The notes under the pieces are model-generated. The model worked only from the letters and a program-made list of their open reading frames with translations, had not been told where the DNA came from and ran no database searches. Positions 9,677 through 19,748 of a stretch of DNA of 64,000 nt are shown one piece after another. Within the stretch, counting starts at the first letter, position 1. Every line of letters begins with the position of its first letter. This DNA is from Emticicia sp. BO119. GTDB taxonomy: Bacteria; Bacteroidota; Bacteroidia; Cytophagales; Spirosomataceae. Location: contig NZ_JACETV010000005.1 of NCBI RefSeq assembly GCF_013912375.1, positions 1 through 64,000 on the forward strand, written 5' to 3'. Both the position numbers and the translations under genes were made by a program.

Positions 9677-12600
9677 TTATATACGTTTAAATGTTTTTAA
9701 TTCTCCTTTAAATTCTCCTTTTTCAAAATAAAAAACTCCACATGGTTGTCTTGAATGAAATTGATCTCTATGTCCTTCATTCATTTTTTCTTTAATTATT
9801 TTTTCACCTGAGATAGTCCAAATAATATCTAAATTATTTACTTCTAAATATTGGAATAATTTATCTTGCGCTATCATTAGCCCTTTTGAAGCAGTGGCTT
9901 TAACAATTATTTCACCTGTCTCATCTTTAAAGCTTCCATCTAATGGTGCATATTGGAGTTTCAACCCTTCAAATAATATCTTAGATGGAATATTATAGTT
10001 TTGATTAGCTCCAGAGTTATCTTTTTCCATACTCCCTTTTGCATTTGTAGTTGCTATAATCAGTTTATAATCTGTCCCTGAAATTTTTTGCCACATAACC
10101 TCTTTTTCCTCATCTAAATATGCAGGTGCCCAAAATTTTTCCCTGTCTATTATTCGACTAATGTCATGGTCATTCGTAGGTATATTACTATGCCAAAGAT
10201 TCTTGTTCTGAAGATATTTTATAACTTTAACCTTATCTTTTTTTTTCACTATATATGAATTCAAAGAATAATATATTTGCTTATAAGAATTATATTTGTC
10301 TTTACCTAATGGTTTCGGTTGATGCCAAGTTTTTTGTTTCTTTAAACTTACCCAAACTCTATCTTTTTCATCGTGTTTAATAATAAAATCTTTTGGATTA
10401 GGTAAATCATTAACATTATTTACCCATTCAGAATTAGATATTTCGCCATTCCAATATGAATATTCCTGTTCAGCATACCAGTTTTTTATATTTGAAGAAG
10501 AAATTATATCATTCTCGTCGTCTTCCTGTATATTTTTTGTAATATATGCAGGATCAATATCTCTTAAAAACATTTCCCATGTACCTTTATAATAATGATA
10601 TTTATCTCTATTTCTCCAAAAATTTCTAATTTTATAATGGTCTGTCAAAAAAGCTAAAATCTCATAATAGGCTATCCATTGATATTTTTTACTAATTCTT
10701 TCTACATTGTTATTATATTCTATATTAGAAAAGTTTGAATACAAAGAATCATAATGACCATGTTCTTTCACATCATATCCCAATTCAAACACACGCTGTA
10801 CAATCCAATTTTTTATAGACGAAGAAGGAAGTACATACTCTCGTGCATGTGATATACTTAGTTTATACTCTAAAATAAAATGTGGAATTATTTCAGTTTG
10901 GATAAAATCTTTATCCTCATTGCTGAATTGCTGATTTATTTGACTTTCATAATAATCAATAATTTCATTTATACTTTCTGAGAAAAGTTCATTCAATTCT
11001 GGTTTCTTAAACGGATTATTATATTTTTGTTTTAAATTTATAAAGGTCTCTCTATTAATATATGAAGTTATGGTGTCTTTGATAATTTTTTTCTGTTTTT
11101 GTGTTAGTCTTTTTAACCAATCTTTATAAAGCCTATTAAAATCAAAGCTTATAGGAGAAAAATAATCCATAACAGGTTCAATTACCTTTTTACCAAAATC
11201 CCATTCTACTACTGAAAAATGTACATAATTATATAATCTGCCATATTTGTTTTTTTTATAAACTTCACTTTCATGATCTAAATGATATTTGTCTATGTCT
11301 TGTTTCGTTGGGAGTAAAGGGAATGTACTTTTATAAGGAGGCGTTATTAATTTTTTATTGAGATTTTTAATATCAATCTTTTTATAGATTGCATACTCTA
11401 TAATATTTCGAGCATAATCTCTTAGCAAAATATGTGTAGGAGGGTTGCCATTTTTGAATATATTATCATATGTAAATTGTGCAATTTCCTGAATTGAAGT
11501 ATCTTGTTCTGTTCTTAAAGTACAACCATATGCAACAGCATATAAACGTTCTAATATATACATATCATCAATATTTTTGAACTTATCCAGAATGCTTATT
11601 AAGGCTTTAGGATGTTGCTCTAAAAGATTAACCATTGCTTTCGTTGTTTGGTCTCTTAATACTTTATCTGTTGCTGAAAGTATCCAAGCTAAAGTCTGTC
11701 CCGTTAATCTCGCAATCTCAGATGTAGTTTGAGAAGAAATATTGAAAGACCAAGCCCAATCAATTAGCCTCTGAATTGGATATGCTTGGTTATTGTCATT
11801 ATGTCTACTAAATTGTCTTACATGTTCCAGCCAAAATCCATCTCTTTTCGGCATTGTGTATTGATTTAGTATTTTAAAAAGTCTATCACTATTGAAAGGA
11901 TGGTTCTCTATAGTTGTTAGTTCAAGAAGTTTATACAGCCAATTATCTTCATTTATTTCACAATATTTACTCCTTAACCATTTAGTAATTTTTTTGTTAT
12001 CTATACTTTGTATTGCCCTCCATTTAAGGCTATCTAATAAAGAATAATTTAAGAAGTGAGAATCCATATAAAAATGCTCAACGTCTCCCCTATTATCTTT
12101 TTTAAATATCCACTCAAATACTTCGAATATTTCTAGTTGATAATTTTCAGGTAAAATCACTGCCATTGCTTGAATGATACCATTATTTTTATAATCTATC
12201 AAAAGCTTCCCTAATTCATTGTTCTTTTGACAAGCAGCTAATATTTCGATATTTGTTTGATACCTCTTTAATAGTTCTGATGCTATATAAAAATCTCCAA
12301 ACCTTTCATAAGTAAAATATATTACTTCTTCATTTATACTGGAATTATAATTCTTTATCAATCCTTTTGTAAAGACTCCCTCTTGAATTAAATCAAGCAA
12401 TAATGAGGGAAATCCAGAAAAGTTTTCTTCAAAAAATCCTAATGCCTTTTCAATTGTTAAGTACCTTGTATTGCTCTGAAAATAGTAATTAGCTATTTTT
12501 TGTATTACAGTTCTAACTAATTCTTTTCTTAGCTTATAATCCGCTTTTGCTTGAAAAACTCTATTTAATGATTCTATGTAATAATCAAAAATTTTATTTA

Positions 12601-14470
12601 TTCCTTGAAATCCGCTTGGGAAACTTTTTTCTTTAGAATTACTAATGCCCTCACACAGTAGTTTTAAAAATAGAGGATTAGTGAATTCTGGAGCAAGTAT
12701 GGGAAATTTTGGTTGCTCTAGTTGATATACATCGCAAAATAATCGAAGTGCCTCATACTCATTACCTTTAAAACCTTCATGGGTTAAAAATGTGATATTC
12801 CCGCCATTCCTTAAATGCTCAGGAATAATATCTTCAAAGTAAGTATCTCTAATAGTTAATACTAAACCAATAAATGGAAACTTTCCAATTTGATTTATAA
12901 AACCGGCTAACTGAGCACTCCAAAATTGAGCATTATTGCTTTCATTGATTGCATCTATCAAAATTAAAAAGCGCGAACTTACTTGTTTCGCAATATTATT
13001 ACACGTAAGCAGAAATTCTTCAAATGTGCATTTTAAATCAAGAATATCAAGAATATGTTTTTCAATTGTATTTCTACCATTAAAGTATTGACCAAGTAAC
13101 AAAACAGTAGGTAAGTTGTTCTCTATTCTTTTATTAGCAATATCTCCTAATAGATGAGACTTACCACTACCCGCTTCACCTTTTATAACCATTAAAGGAC
13201 TATTAGTTAACTTTATATTAATATTTTCAAAAAAGTTACTTGTAAAATTGTTATTTCTAATTCTAATTTCTCTTAGCCTTGCAATTTCATCTTCGAAAGG
13301 GGGTCTATAAGAGTGATCTTTTTCTATATCTTTATCTTTTATCTCTTCTTCTCTTCTTTTAGAATATAAAGAATCAATTTTTTCCTCGATAATGTTTTTT
13401 AATATTTCTATTTCATCAAATAGCCATTGAAAATTAATTTCCTTATCTGGGGCAAAATCTAAATTTAATAGCCAATTTTCAACTTTACTATATAAGTCAC
13501 TTAGCTTCTTCTCAATATTACTGATTTCAACGTTTTTTTTAAATCGTTTCCAAGAATCTTCAGTTAACCATTGATCGATTATTTTAATAAGCCTTTGTCT
13601 AAAATAATCATTTCTAGCAACATCATCAAATCTCTGTGCAATTGGTAATTTGAAATTTAATTCTTCACTATACCTTGTACCTAAACCCTGAATTGATTTT
13701 TCAATATGATTTTTAAAAAAAGTTTCCGTAAACCCATACTCTCCTAAATATGAAAACTGTAATTTAGGTAGGTAATTCTTATCTAATAATTCATTTAGAC
13801 TATCTAAAAATTGACAGTATATAACACGACCCTTATCTTCTGATCTAAACCTTGTAAAAATTCCATATAAGTAGACTTCCCTATTAGCAATCAAGAATAT
13901 CCCACTCCCAGAAAACCCTTCAGTTGCCCAATCCGTATAATCGTCATTTAATTTGAGTTGGAATTTATTTACTCCCGTCATATTTTGCAGCCAAGTAGGA
14001 TTAATTGCCGCTAATTCTTTGCCAGCAGTTGCTTTTGGAAATCCTTTAACAACAAAATCAATAAAATTAAGGCGCTCTTTTGTTAATTGAATTGTCGGAA
14101 TATCTCCAATAATCTTTAAGACTTCATTCTTATTCAAAAGTATAATACCTAGATCATTGTCTTTGTCCTTAAAAAGGAGAGTTTCCTGTATATTAACTGT
14201 TATTGTTTTGTAGGACTTAGTATGAGTTTCATATATATCTACATTTATTTCTGATAAGATACTTTGAAAATTATCACCATCACTGAAGAGACAATGTGAG
14301 GCTGTAATAATATAGACATTGTCACCAAAGTTTTTTTGATAACATAGTACTCCAGTGCCTATTGTAGTAGGTTTATGGGCATCTTGTGTAATTGTAAGTC
14401 TAACTGTAAATTCAGATACTTTTTTGTCATTATTCAATGTCATATAGAGCAAATTTAAAAATCCCATCAT
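9677..14470 (-). CDS. Trypsin-like protease / STAND NTPase (AVAST-like anti-phage sensor)
   Basis: The protein has 1597 residues. Residues 1-230 form an S1-like serine protease: ITASHC (His59), DNDLGIILL (Asp106) and GFSGSGIF (Ser187) give a complete catalytic triad. A linker of about 170 residues leads to a STAND-type NTPase with Walker A KGEAGSGKSHLL (about 431) and Walker B-like RFLILIDAINES (about 500). The remaining 900 residues are long, helix-rich and probably form the repeat-type sensor arm. In Avs proteins this architecture senses phage proteins such as terminase or portal, oligomerises and activates the N-terminal effector. Here the effector would be proteolytic, with the MBL protein encoded next as partner. 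The start lies at tandem ATGs (14468-14470 and 14465-14467 on the complement). Confidence 0.85.
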   Translation of the reverse strand: MMGFLNLLYMTLNNDKKVSEFTVRLTITQDAHKPTTIGTGVLCYQKNFGDNVYIITASHCLFSDGDNFQSILSEINVDIYETHTKSYKTITVNIQETLLFKDKDNDLGIILLNKNEVLKIIGDIPTIQLTKERLNFIDFVVKGFPKATAGKELAAINPTWLQNMTGVNKFQLKLNDDYTDWATEGFSGSGIFLIANREVYLYGIFTRFRSEDKGRVIYCQFLDSLNELLDKNYLPKLQFSYLGEYGFTETFFKNHIEKSIQGLGTRYSEELNFKLPIAQRFDDVARNDYFRQRLIKIIDQWLTEDSWKRFKKNVEISNIEKKLSDLYSKVENWLLNLDFAPDKEINFQWLFDEIEILKNIIEEKIDSLYSKRREEEIKDKDIEKDHSYRPPFEDEIARLREIRIRNNNFTSNFFENINIKLTNSPLMVIKGEAGSGKSHLLGDIANKRIENNLPTVLLLGQYFNGRNTIEKHILDILDLKCTFEEFLLTCNNIAKQVSSRFLILIDAINESNNAQFWSAQLAGFINQIGKFPFIGLVLTIRDTYFEDIIPEHLRNGGNITFLTHEGFKGNEYEALRLFCDVYQLEQPKFPILAPEFTNPLFLKLLCEGISNSKEKSFPSGFQGINKIFDYYIESLNRVFQAKADYKLRKELVRTVIQKIANYYFQSNTRYLTIEKALGFFEENFSGFPSLLLDLIQEGVFTKGLIKNYNSSINEEVIYFTYERFGDFYIASELLKRYQTNIEILAACQKNNELGKLLIDYKNNGIIQAMAVILPENYQLEIFEVFEWIFKKDNRGDVEHFYMDSHFLNYSLLDSLKWRAIQSIDNKKITKWLRSKYCEINEDNWLYKLLELTTIENHPFNSDRLFKILNQYTMPKRDGFWLEHVRQFSRHNDNNQAYPIQRLIDWAWSFNISSQTTSEIARLTGQTLAWILSATDKVLRDQTTKAMVNLLEQHPKALISILDKFKNIDDMYILERLYAVAYGCTLRTEQDTSIQEIAQFTYDNIFKNGNPPTHILLRDYARNIIEYAIYKKIDIKNLNKKLITPPYKSTFPLLPTKQDIDKYHLDHESEVYKKNKYGRLYNYVHFSVVEWDFGKKVIEPVMDYFSPISFDFNRLYKDWLKRLTQKQKKIIKDTITSYINRETFINLKQKYNNPFKKPELNELFSESINEIIDYYESQINQQFSNEDKDFIQTEIIPHFILEYKLSISHAREYVLPSSSIKNWIVQRVFELGYDVKEHGHYDSLYSNFSNIEYNNNVERISKKYQWIAYYEILAFLTDHYKIRNFWRNRDKYHYYKGTWEMFLRDIDPAYITKNIQEDDENDIISSSNIKNWYAEQEYSYWNGEISNSEWVNNVNDLPNPKDFIIKHDEKDRVWVSLKKQKTWHQPKPLGKDKYNSYKQIYYSLNSYIVKKKDKVKVIKYLQNKNLWHSNIPTNDHDISRIIDREKFWAPAYLDEEKEVMWQKISGTDYKLIIATTNAKGSMEKDNSGANQNYNIPSKILFEGLKLQYAPLDGSFKDETGEIIVKATASKGLMIAQDKLFQYLEVNNLDIIWTISGEKIIKEKMNEGHRDQFHSRQPCGVFYFEKGEFKGELKTFKRI

Positions 14471-14801
14471 TCATTCCGTAAAGTAAAAAACAAAAATGTT
14501 AATTAGTTCTAAAAATGAAAATTACTTTATTAAGAATTTAATAAACTTCTCTTGAGATAATTTAAAAATGTTCCGTGCAGCGTCAAAGGAAAAAACCACC
14601 TTGTTTTAGATTTGCAGAAATTAATACACTGAAAAGAAAGATTTGTATCTCATTTGTACCTTAAATATATAATTCATTGATAATTAATACACATTACTTT
14701 TTGTATTGGAAAGTAATTTACAACACCATACCCAAAAGAAACATATTTTGTCTGTCTCTTTTGGGTTAGAATAACAATTCAAATTTCCAAGTAATGATGT
14801 A
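14471..14801. other. Gene-free gap between defence island and sugar cluster
   Basis: The 331-nt gap holds no open frame I trust. Its only clear structure is the hairpin at 14730-14766. Confidence 0.4.
14730..14766 (-). terminator. Hairpin after the first DUF1080 gene
   Basis: ACCCAAAAGA (14730-14739) and TCTTTTGGGT (14757-14766) form a perfect 10-bp stem just downstream of the minus-strand DUF1080 gene. There is no strong T-run, so its strength as a terminator is uncertain. Confidence 0.5.
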
Positions 14802-15491
14802 CTATATCCGCCTCACCCTCACATTCTTAAAATAAACTCGTTGCCCATGATGCTGCAACATAATATGCCCTTCCTTATAAGCCTGAAAACGTGGGTTCTT
14901 GCTGTATTTACTTCTGATAATAAGTTCTTTTACCGCCTGACTACCGATTTCAAAATCTAATACTTTAGCTCCATTCAACCAATGTTCTACATGGCCATCT
15001 TTTTGTATCAATCGGGCTTTATTGAATTGTCCGATGGGCATGAGTTTTTTGTTCATAGGTCTGATTAAATCATACAATGAACCTGCCGAACGTACAGCGG
15101 CCGTATCATTGAAATATTTATCATCCAATATCTGAATCTCAAAATTATCCAACCAGTTGGGGCTATTGCCGTTATTGGACACCATCGCCTTATCTTCCTG
15201 CAAATGAAAAAATATACCCGAATTAGCAGCAGTATCAACTGCCCATTCATACTCCAATTCAAAATTGCCAAACTGTTCTTTGGTTACTAAATCCACATTT
15301 TTGGTCTTTGGAATAGTTTGCAGACTACCGTCTTTAATAACCCAGATGCCATCAGGGAATTTATCCATCTTGTAGCCTCTCAAACCATCGGCACTCTTGC
15401 CATCAAACAGAGTAATCCATTTACCGGGTGTTTGTGCTGAGGATGCTATGGCATAGCAGGTTGTCAATAGTATAAGTAAGATTTTTTTCAT
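14802..15491 (-). CDS. Secreted DUF1080 (3-keto-disaccharide hydrolase family) protein
   Basis: The protein has 229 residues from the ATG at 15491. I preferred this to an upstream in-frame ATG at 15578 because it gives a clean signal peptide (KKILLILLTTCYAIASSAQ), and because the extra segment overlaps a repeat element. The mature part is one DUF1080/LamG-like jelly roll (WITLFDGKSADGLRGYK, NSGIFFHLQ, VEHWLNGAKVLDFE). Members of this family are glycoside-active proteins, some shown to cleave 3-keto-glucosides after sugar oxidation. It is the last gene of a same-strand secreted cluster that includes two dehydrogenase-like propellers, which fits oxidation followed by cleavage. Confidence 0.85.
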   Translation of the reverse strand: MKKILLILLTTCYAIASSAQTPGKWITLFDGKSADGLRGYKMDKFPDGIWVIKDGSLQTIPKTKNVDLVTKEQFGNFELEYEWAVDTAANSGIFFHLQEDKAMVSNNGNSPNWLDNFEIQILDDKYFNDTAAVRSAGSLYDLIRPMNKKLMPIGQFNKARLIQKDGHVEHWLNGAKVLDFEIGSQAVKELIIRSKYSKNPRFQAYKEGHIMLQHHGQRVYFKNVRVRRI

Positions 15492-15518
15492 TTTGGTATT
15501 AATATAGTGATTAGGTGA

Positions 15519-15679
15519 TAGTCTTGAACTATGATTTACCTGATTAATATGATTGAGCTGAATAATACTCATTATCAATGGATTACTATGATCTACTGAT
15601 TGAATAGTATTGAAAAATCAAATAGCGTAATTACAATCAGGGTAATCAATTCAATCAGGTAAATCATAGTTCAAGACTA
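15519..15679. repeat. REP-like element with 27-bp perfect inverted arms
   Basis: The arm at 15519-15545 is the exact reverse complement of 15653-15679, with a 107-nt centre. The right half contains two near-identical submotifs, AATCAGGGTAATCA and AATCAGGTAAATCA. It fills the space between two minus-strand genes and ends three bases from a stop codon. The wording of the arms resembles REP-type palindromic repeats I know from Bacteroidota intergenic regions. No target-site duplication is visible. Confidence 0.75.
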
Positions 15680-15681
15680 AA

Positions 15682-16848
15682 TTATTTCTTAAGGTTCTCA
15701 AACAAAAACACCCCGTTCTTATTTGCTATCACAATATCAACTTTTTTGTCTTTGTTGATGTCTTGGGCTACGATGTTCAAACCTGCTCCTGAATCGTTGT
15801 CTATTACGTGTTCTGTATAGTAAGGTGTTTTACCGGGTGTAAACTCAAAATATAGAAGATAGGCTGCATCCGCATCGCCCGGGTCACGGCCGTGGTGGGC
15901 TAAGAATCTTTTTCCGGTAATGTATTCTTTCTTGCCGTCACCATTCAAATCAGCCATGATTGAAGAGTGAGTCTGTGCTGTAGTCTTGCTCATGGTATGC
16001 GTTACGAAATCTATTTTGCCATCTTTTTCTATTTGTTCATGAAACCAGATACCCAATGCATGTGCTGAAGCACTCACCACATCATTTTTGCCATCGCCAT
16101 TCACATCTAATATCTGCATGTGCGAGCAAGGTTCGCCTAAATTTGCCGGATGAAACTCCCAATTCCCTGCACTCTTATCCTTTGTTCCCTTATACCAACC
16201 TTCACGCACTACCACATCTTTGATACCATCTTTATCAATATCTCCAAAGCCTATGCCATGCGAAAATATCTCTGTACCAGCCACATTTTCTTTCGTAAGG
16301 TTATGGCGTTTCCATGCAGTTTCTCCCTTTTTGGTCGGTGCTTGCAGCCATACAATCTGTTTTTTGTTTTTATCACCGCAAAGAATGTCCAGACGGCCAT
16401 CGCCATCTATATCAATAAAACCCGGTGACTCGTTGGATATTCCTACTGAGTCATCAATAATATGCTTAGCCCACTGGCCTGGTTTATTCTTAGGGTTTTC
16501 AAACCAGAAACCCACTTTGCCCGGAAAATCAATAATCACTACATCGTCCCAGCCGTCTAAATTTACATCCATACCCAGATTCAGAAACGATTCGCTGTAT
16601 TCTTTACGAGGTTCAAAGGTACGAGAGGGAGCCATTTCATGGCGTGTCCAGTTAGGAGCTTCAAACCAGTAATAGCCTGCCACAATATCCATCCTGCCGT
16701 CTTTGTTCAGATCAGCTACTGCTACGCCTTCAGAAATAAAATCTCTGGTAATAGTAGTTTTCTTCCAGCCGGGAGAGGTTTGTGCCAAAGCAGATTCGAG
16801 GCAAAGACAACTTAATAATATAGTTGCTAATTTTATATTTGTTTTCAT
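15682..16848 (-). CDS. Secreted FG-GAP / VCBS-repeat beta-propeller protein
   Basis: The protein has 388 residues. A signal peptide (KLATILLSCLCLESALAQ) precedes about seven FG-GAP repeats, each with a calcium-binding-like loop: DLNKDGRMD, DVNLDGWDD, DIDGDGRLD, DIDKDGIKD, DVNGDGKND, DLNGDGKKE, DINKDKKVD. This predicts a seven-bladed extracellular or periplasmic propeller. FG-GAP proteins are common beside DUF1080 and sorbosone-dehydrogenase-like genes in Bacteroidota and Planctomycetes; the function is binding or unknown catalysis. It lies 20 nt after the next gene upstream, so the two are probably one operon. Confidence 0.85.
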   Translation of the reverse strand: MKTNIKLATILLSCLCLESALAQTSPGWKKTTITRDFISEGVAVADLNKDGRMDIVAGYYWFEAPNWTRHEMAPSRTFEPRKEYSESFLNLGMDVNLDGWDDVVIIDFPGKVGFWFENPKNKPGQWAKHIIDDSVGISNESPGFIDIDGDGRLDILCGDKNKKQIVWLQAPTKKGETAWKRHNLTKENVAGTEIFSHGIGFGDIDKDGIKDVVVREGWYKGTKDKSAGNWEFHPANLGEPCSHMQILDVNGDGKNDVVSASAHALGIWFHEQIEKDGKIDFVTHTMSKTTAQTHSSIMADLNGDGKKEYITGKRFLAHHGRDPGDADAAYLLYFEFTPGKTPYYTEHVIDNDSGAGLNIVAQDINKDKKVDIVIANKNGVFLFENLKK

Positions 16849-16868
16849 ATGAATTCGATTTTTTCGAT

Positions 16869-19748
16869 TTAATGGCTTCCGTGTCCGGCATGTGCATCTT
16901 GTACTGGTGCAGGAGGGGCTAATATTTTAGCAATGAGTGCCTGATTATCCTGATTCTCTTTGGTTGGAACTTTGCCTAAGCGTACGTCTAAATCCTTTAA
17001 AATCCCTTTAGCTTCAGAAGTGTTTAATGCGCCTGTTCGCTGAATGGCATATGACAGGAATTTAGGCAATCTGGCTTTTTCTGCTATCTGTACAAAACGC
17101 TTCGCATCAAGCGTAGCTAATGGTTCAGCCGCATACCATACCATCTGAGGCAGGTTATGGTCAGCTTTGTCTGCTACTTTCTGCGATAAGGCCTCTACTA
17201 CTTCCCATCGCTGGCTCGGTTCTATGCGTTGCATGGCCGACGACAAGTATAATCTTACCAATGCCGAAGCATCTGTTTTTGCCATTGTACCGAAGCGTTT
17301 AAGCGTTTCAGTTGAAACACTTTTATCTTCTGCTAATAACTGAATCGCCCAGCTTCTGATATACTCACTTGGATTTGCCAACAAAGCTACCAGATCTTTC
17401 TCGGTTAGTCCTTTCGTCACGTGCAATGTCCACAAAGCTCTCAGCTTGCGTGTTACATCGGGATTTTTAGTCAGGATTTCTTTCAAAGCCTCATGTACCT
17501 GCTGACTTGCGCCACGCTCCTGCAAAATAGCTCTTGCCTGACGGACATACCATTCATTTTTATGCAGCTGGTAGTTCACTAGTTCCATGTCTGTAGCTTT
17601 CGATAAATCAACCTGTACCCATTTGTCGTTTTCGTGGGTAATTTTAAAGATACGGCCCATGGTTTTGTTATGAACATCAGGATTAGGGCTATGGCATTGG
17701 TTTTTATCGTACCAGTCAATGACAAATACCGAACCACTTGGATCATATTTGAAATTCAGCCATTGCGACCAGGAATCGTTCATAATCACAAAATCTTTAT
17801 TATGCGATGCCACGTAACCTGAACCTGCCCTTGTCAACTGATCCACGTTCATTCTGGCACCATTGATATTGTTCATGAAAATTTTATTCCGGTATTCCTG
17901 TGGCCAGCTACCCCCCAGGTATAACATTGCTCCGGCATGGGCGTGTCCGCCGCCTGCCGCACCAGACCTGAAATTACCTGCATGAGGGCCTCTCTCGCCT
18001 AACCAGTGGCGATGGTCGGCAATGGTGGTAATATCATCATAAATATAAGGATTAAAGTGCTTGCCTGCCTGACGGAAGAAACGTCCACCCTGAACCATGT
18101 GATACATATGCGGAATCACACAAGCCGTAATGAATGGGTGTCCGTAATCATTAAAATCCAATCCCCATGGATTACTCGAACCTTCGGCAAATACCTCAAA
18201 CTCTCTTGTAACAGGATGGTATCTCCAAACTCCGGCATTGAGTTTCACTCTCTGGTCGTCAGGTGTACCCGGCTTACCTACTTTTGAATGGGTAAATACA
18301 CCATGTGTACCATATAGCCAGCCATCGGGTCCCCAACGGAAACTGTTCAGCACCTCATGCGTATCGTGTGTCCCCCAACCATCTAACAATATCTGCGGAG
18401 GACCAGCAGGCTTGTCGTTGGCAGCATCAAGCGGTACATACATAAAATAAGGGGCTGCACCTAACCACACGCCACCCATACCCAACTCTATCCCACTCAC
18501 CAGATTCAGGTTTTCCATAAAAACCTTTCTGCTGTCAAGCGTTCCATCACCATTGGTATCCTCAAAAATCAGAATACGGTCTCTCCCTTGTCCTTCGGGC
18601 GCAGGTACAGGGTACGTATGCCCTTCTACAACCCATAATCTACCTTTCCAGTCGATAGTAAAACAGATAGGGCGCACAATTTCGGGTTCAGATGCTGCCA
18701 GATTAATTTTGAAGCCTTTCTGCAAGGTCATTGCCTTCGCAGCTTCGGTACCTGAAAGTCCTGCATTAATCACAGGGTCAAGCGGGGGAAGAATGATAAT
18801 ATCTTTTTGTTTTAATTCGTTCGGAAAATCCGGTCGTGATGGATAAAACAGGAAATTATCGAAGTTTATATGTGCCCATTTATCGTTCGGAATATATGGT
18901 ATCTGAGAGATTCCGGTTTCGTTATCAATGATGCGAATAAAAATATTCTTGTTCAGATGCGCTCTCAGGTCAACCACTACGGGTTGCAGCGTAGCCCGCC
19001 CCTGACCTGTTGAATGGAAAATCACTTTTTTGGTATCTGCCCGGACAATTTCTACACGGGTATCCTGCAAGGCTCCACCAGATACACTGAAAGCCGCATA
19101 AGGTTGCGTTACTTTAAACGGTACTGAGGTAAGTGTACCTATCTGCTGGAAATTGGCTGTACCGCCACTGCTTAAAAAGTGTTTGCCTTCAAAGCCAATA
19201 CTCATTTCTTTTTCGTGTACAGGAGATGGGTCTGTGCTGTAAAGTGGATTGTTAAAAGCCGTACCGGTGGCTGTCCAGTCTTTGAGGGTTCCTGTTTCAA
19301 AGTTCAGATTAAGCGGTTGACCATCTTTTGTTGGTAGTTTTCCGGCCACTACGGCTTCGGTAATCGGGCCGTCTACTACCTCAAACTTTCCTACCATCCC
19401 TGCTGCCCTGTGGCCAGGAACAGTACAATAATAAGTATCGCTTTTTTCGGCTTTAAAAGTAATGCTGGCAGATTGCCCTTTTTCGTTAACCGCTTTACTT
19501 TTAATACCCATTTTTTCTAAGGCCACATCATGCGTCATTAGTTCAGTATTCACAATTGTGATGCGCACTGTACTGCCTTTTGACGCCTTGAGGGTAGGGT
19601 TGCGAGCTCCGTTTTTGGCAAAGTAGCCCAGCATACTTGCGTCTAATCGGTAATCAAAATCTACTTTTTCGGCATCCTGCTGGGCAAATACCTGTGGTAT
19701 AGCCAATAGTAATACCAGTAAGGGTAAGAGCAAATGGGATTTTTTCAT
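16869..19748 (-). CDS. Azurin-like copper domain fused to a dehydrogenase-type beta-propeller with C-terminal helical repeats
   Basis: The protein has 959 residues and a signal peptide (HLLLPLLVLLLAIPQVFAQ). Residues about 25-125 form a type-1 copper cupredoxin: His in MTHDVAL and the Cys-His-Met cluster YYCTVPGHRAAGM. A carbohydrate-binding-like beta segment follows (about 150-310). A PVC-type membrane-bound dehydrogenase propeller follows (about 340-720: DWKGRLWVVEGHTYP, ILIFEDTNGDG, SNPWGLDFND), then HEAT-like repeats (about 730-930). The C-terminus is His-rich (HAGHGSH). Related proteins usually end in a haem c domain, but I find no CxxCH, so electrons may pass to copper instead. It probably oxidises sugars in the periplasm together with the neighbouring genes. 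Confidence 0.8.
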   Translation of the reverse strand: MKKSHLLLPLLVLLLAIPQVFAQQDAEKVDFDYRLDASMLGYFAKNGARNPTLKASKGSTVRITIVNTELMTHDVALEKMGIKSKAVNEKGQSASITFKAEKSDTYYCTVPGHRAAGMVGKFEVVDGPITEAVVAGKLPTKDGQPLNLNFETGTLKDWTATGTAFNNPLYSTDPSPVHEKEMSIGFEGKHFLSSGGTANFQQIGTLTSVPFKVTQPYAAFSVSGGALQDTRVEIVRADTKKVIFHSTGQGRATLQPVVVDLRAHLNKNIFIRIIDNETGISQIPYIPNDKWAHINFDNFLFYPSRPDFPNELKQKDIIILPPLDPVINAGLSGTEAAKAMTLQKGFKINLAASEPEIVRPICFTIDWKGRLWVVEGHTYPVPAPEGQGRDRILIFEDTNGDGTLDSRKVFMENLNLVSGIELGMGGVWLGAAPYFMYVPLDAANDKPAGPPQILLDGWGTHDTHEVLNSFRWGPDGWLYGTHGVFTHSKVGKPGTPDDQRVKLNAGVWRYHPVTREFEVFAEGSSNPWGLDFNDYGHPFITACVIPHMYHMVQGGRFFRQAGKHFNPYIYDDITTIADHRHWLGERGPHAGNFRSGAAGGGHAHAGAMLYLGGSWPQEYRNKIFMNNINGARMNVDQLTRAGSGYVASHNKDFVIMNDSWSQWLNFKYDPSGSVFVIDWYDKNQCHSPNPDVHNKTMGRIFKITHENDKWVQVDLSKATDMELVNYQLHKNEWYVRQARAILQERGASQQVHEALKEILTKNPDVTRKLRALWTLHVTKGLTEKDLVALLANPSEYIRSWAIQLLAEDKSVSTETLKRFGTMAKTDASALVRLYLSSAMQRIEPSQRWEVVEALSQKVADKADHNLPQMVWYAAEPLATLDAKRFVQIAEKARLPKFLSYAIQRTGALNTSEAKGILKDLDVRLGKVPTKENQDNQALIAKILAPPAPVQDAHAGHGSH

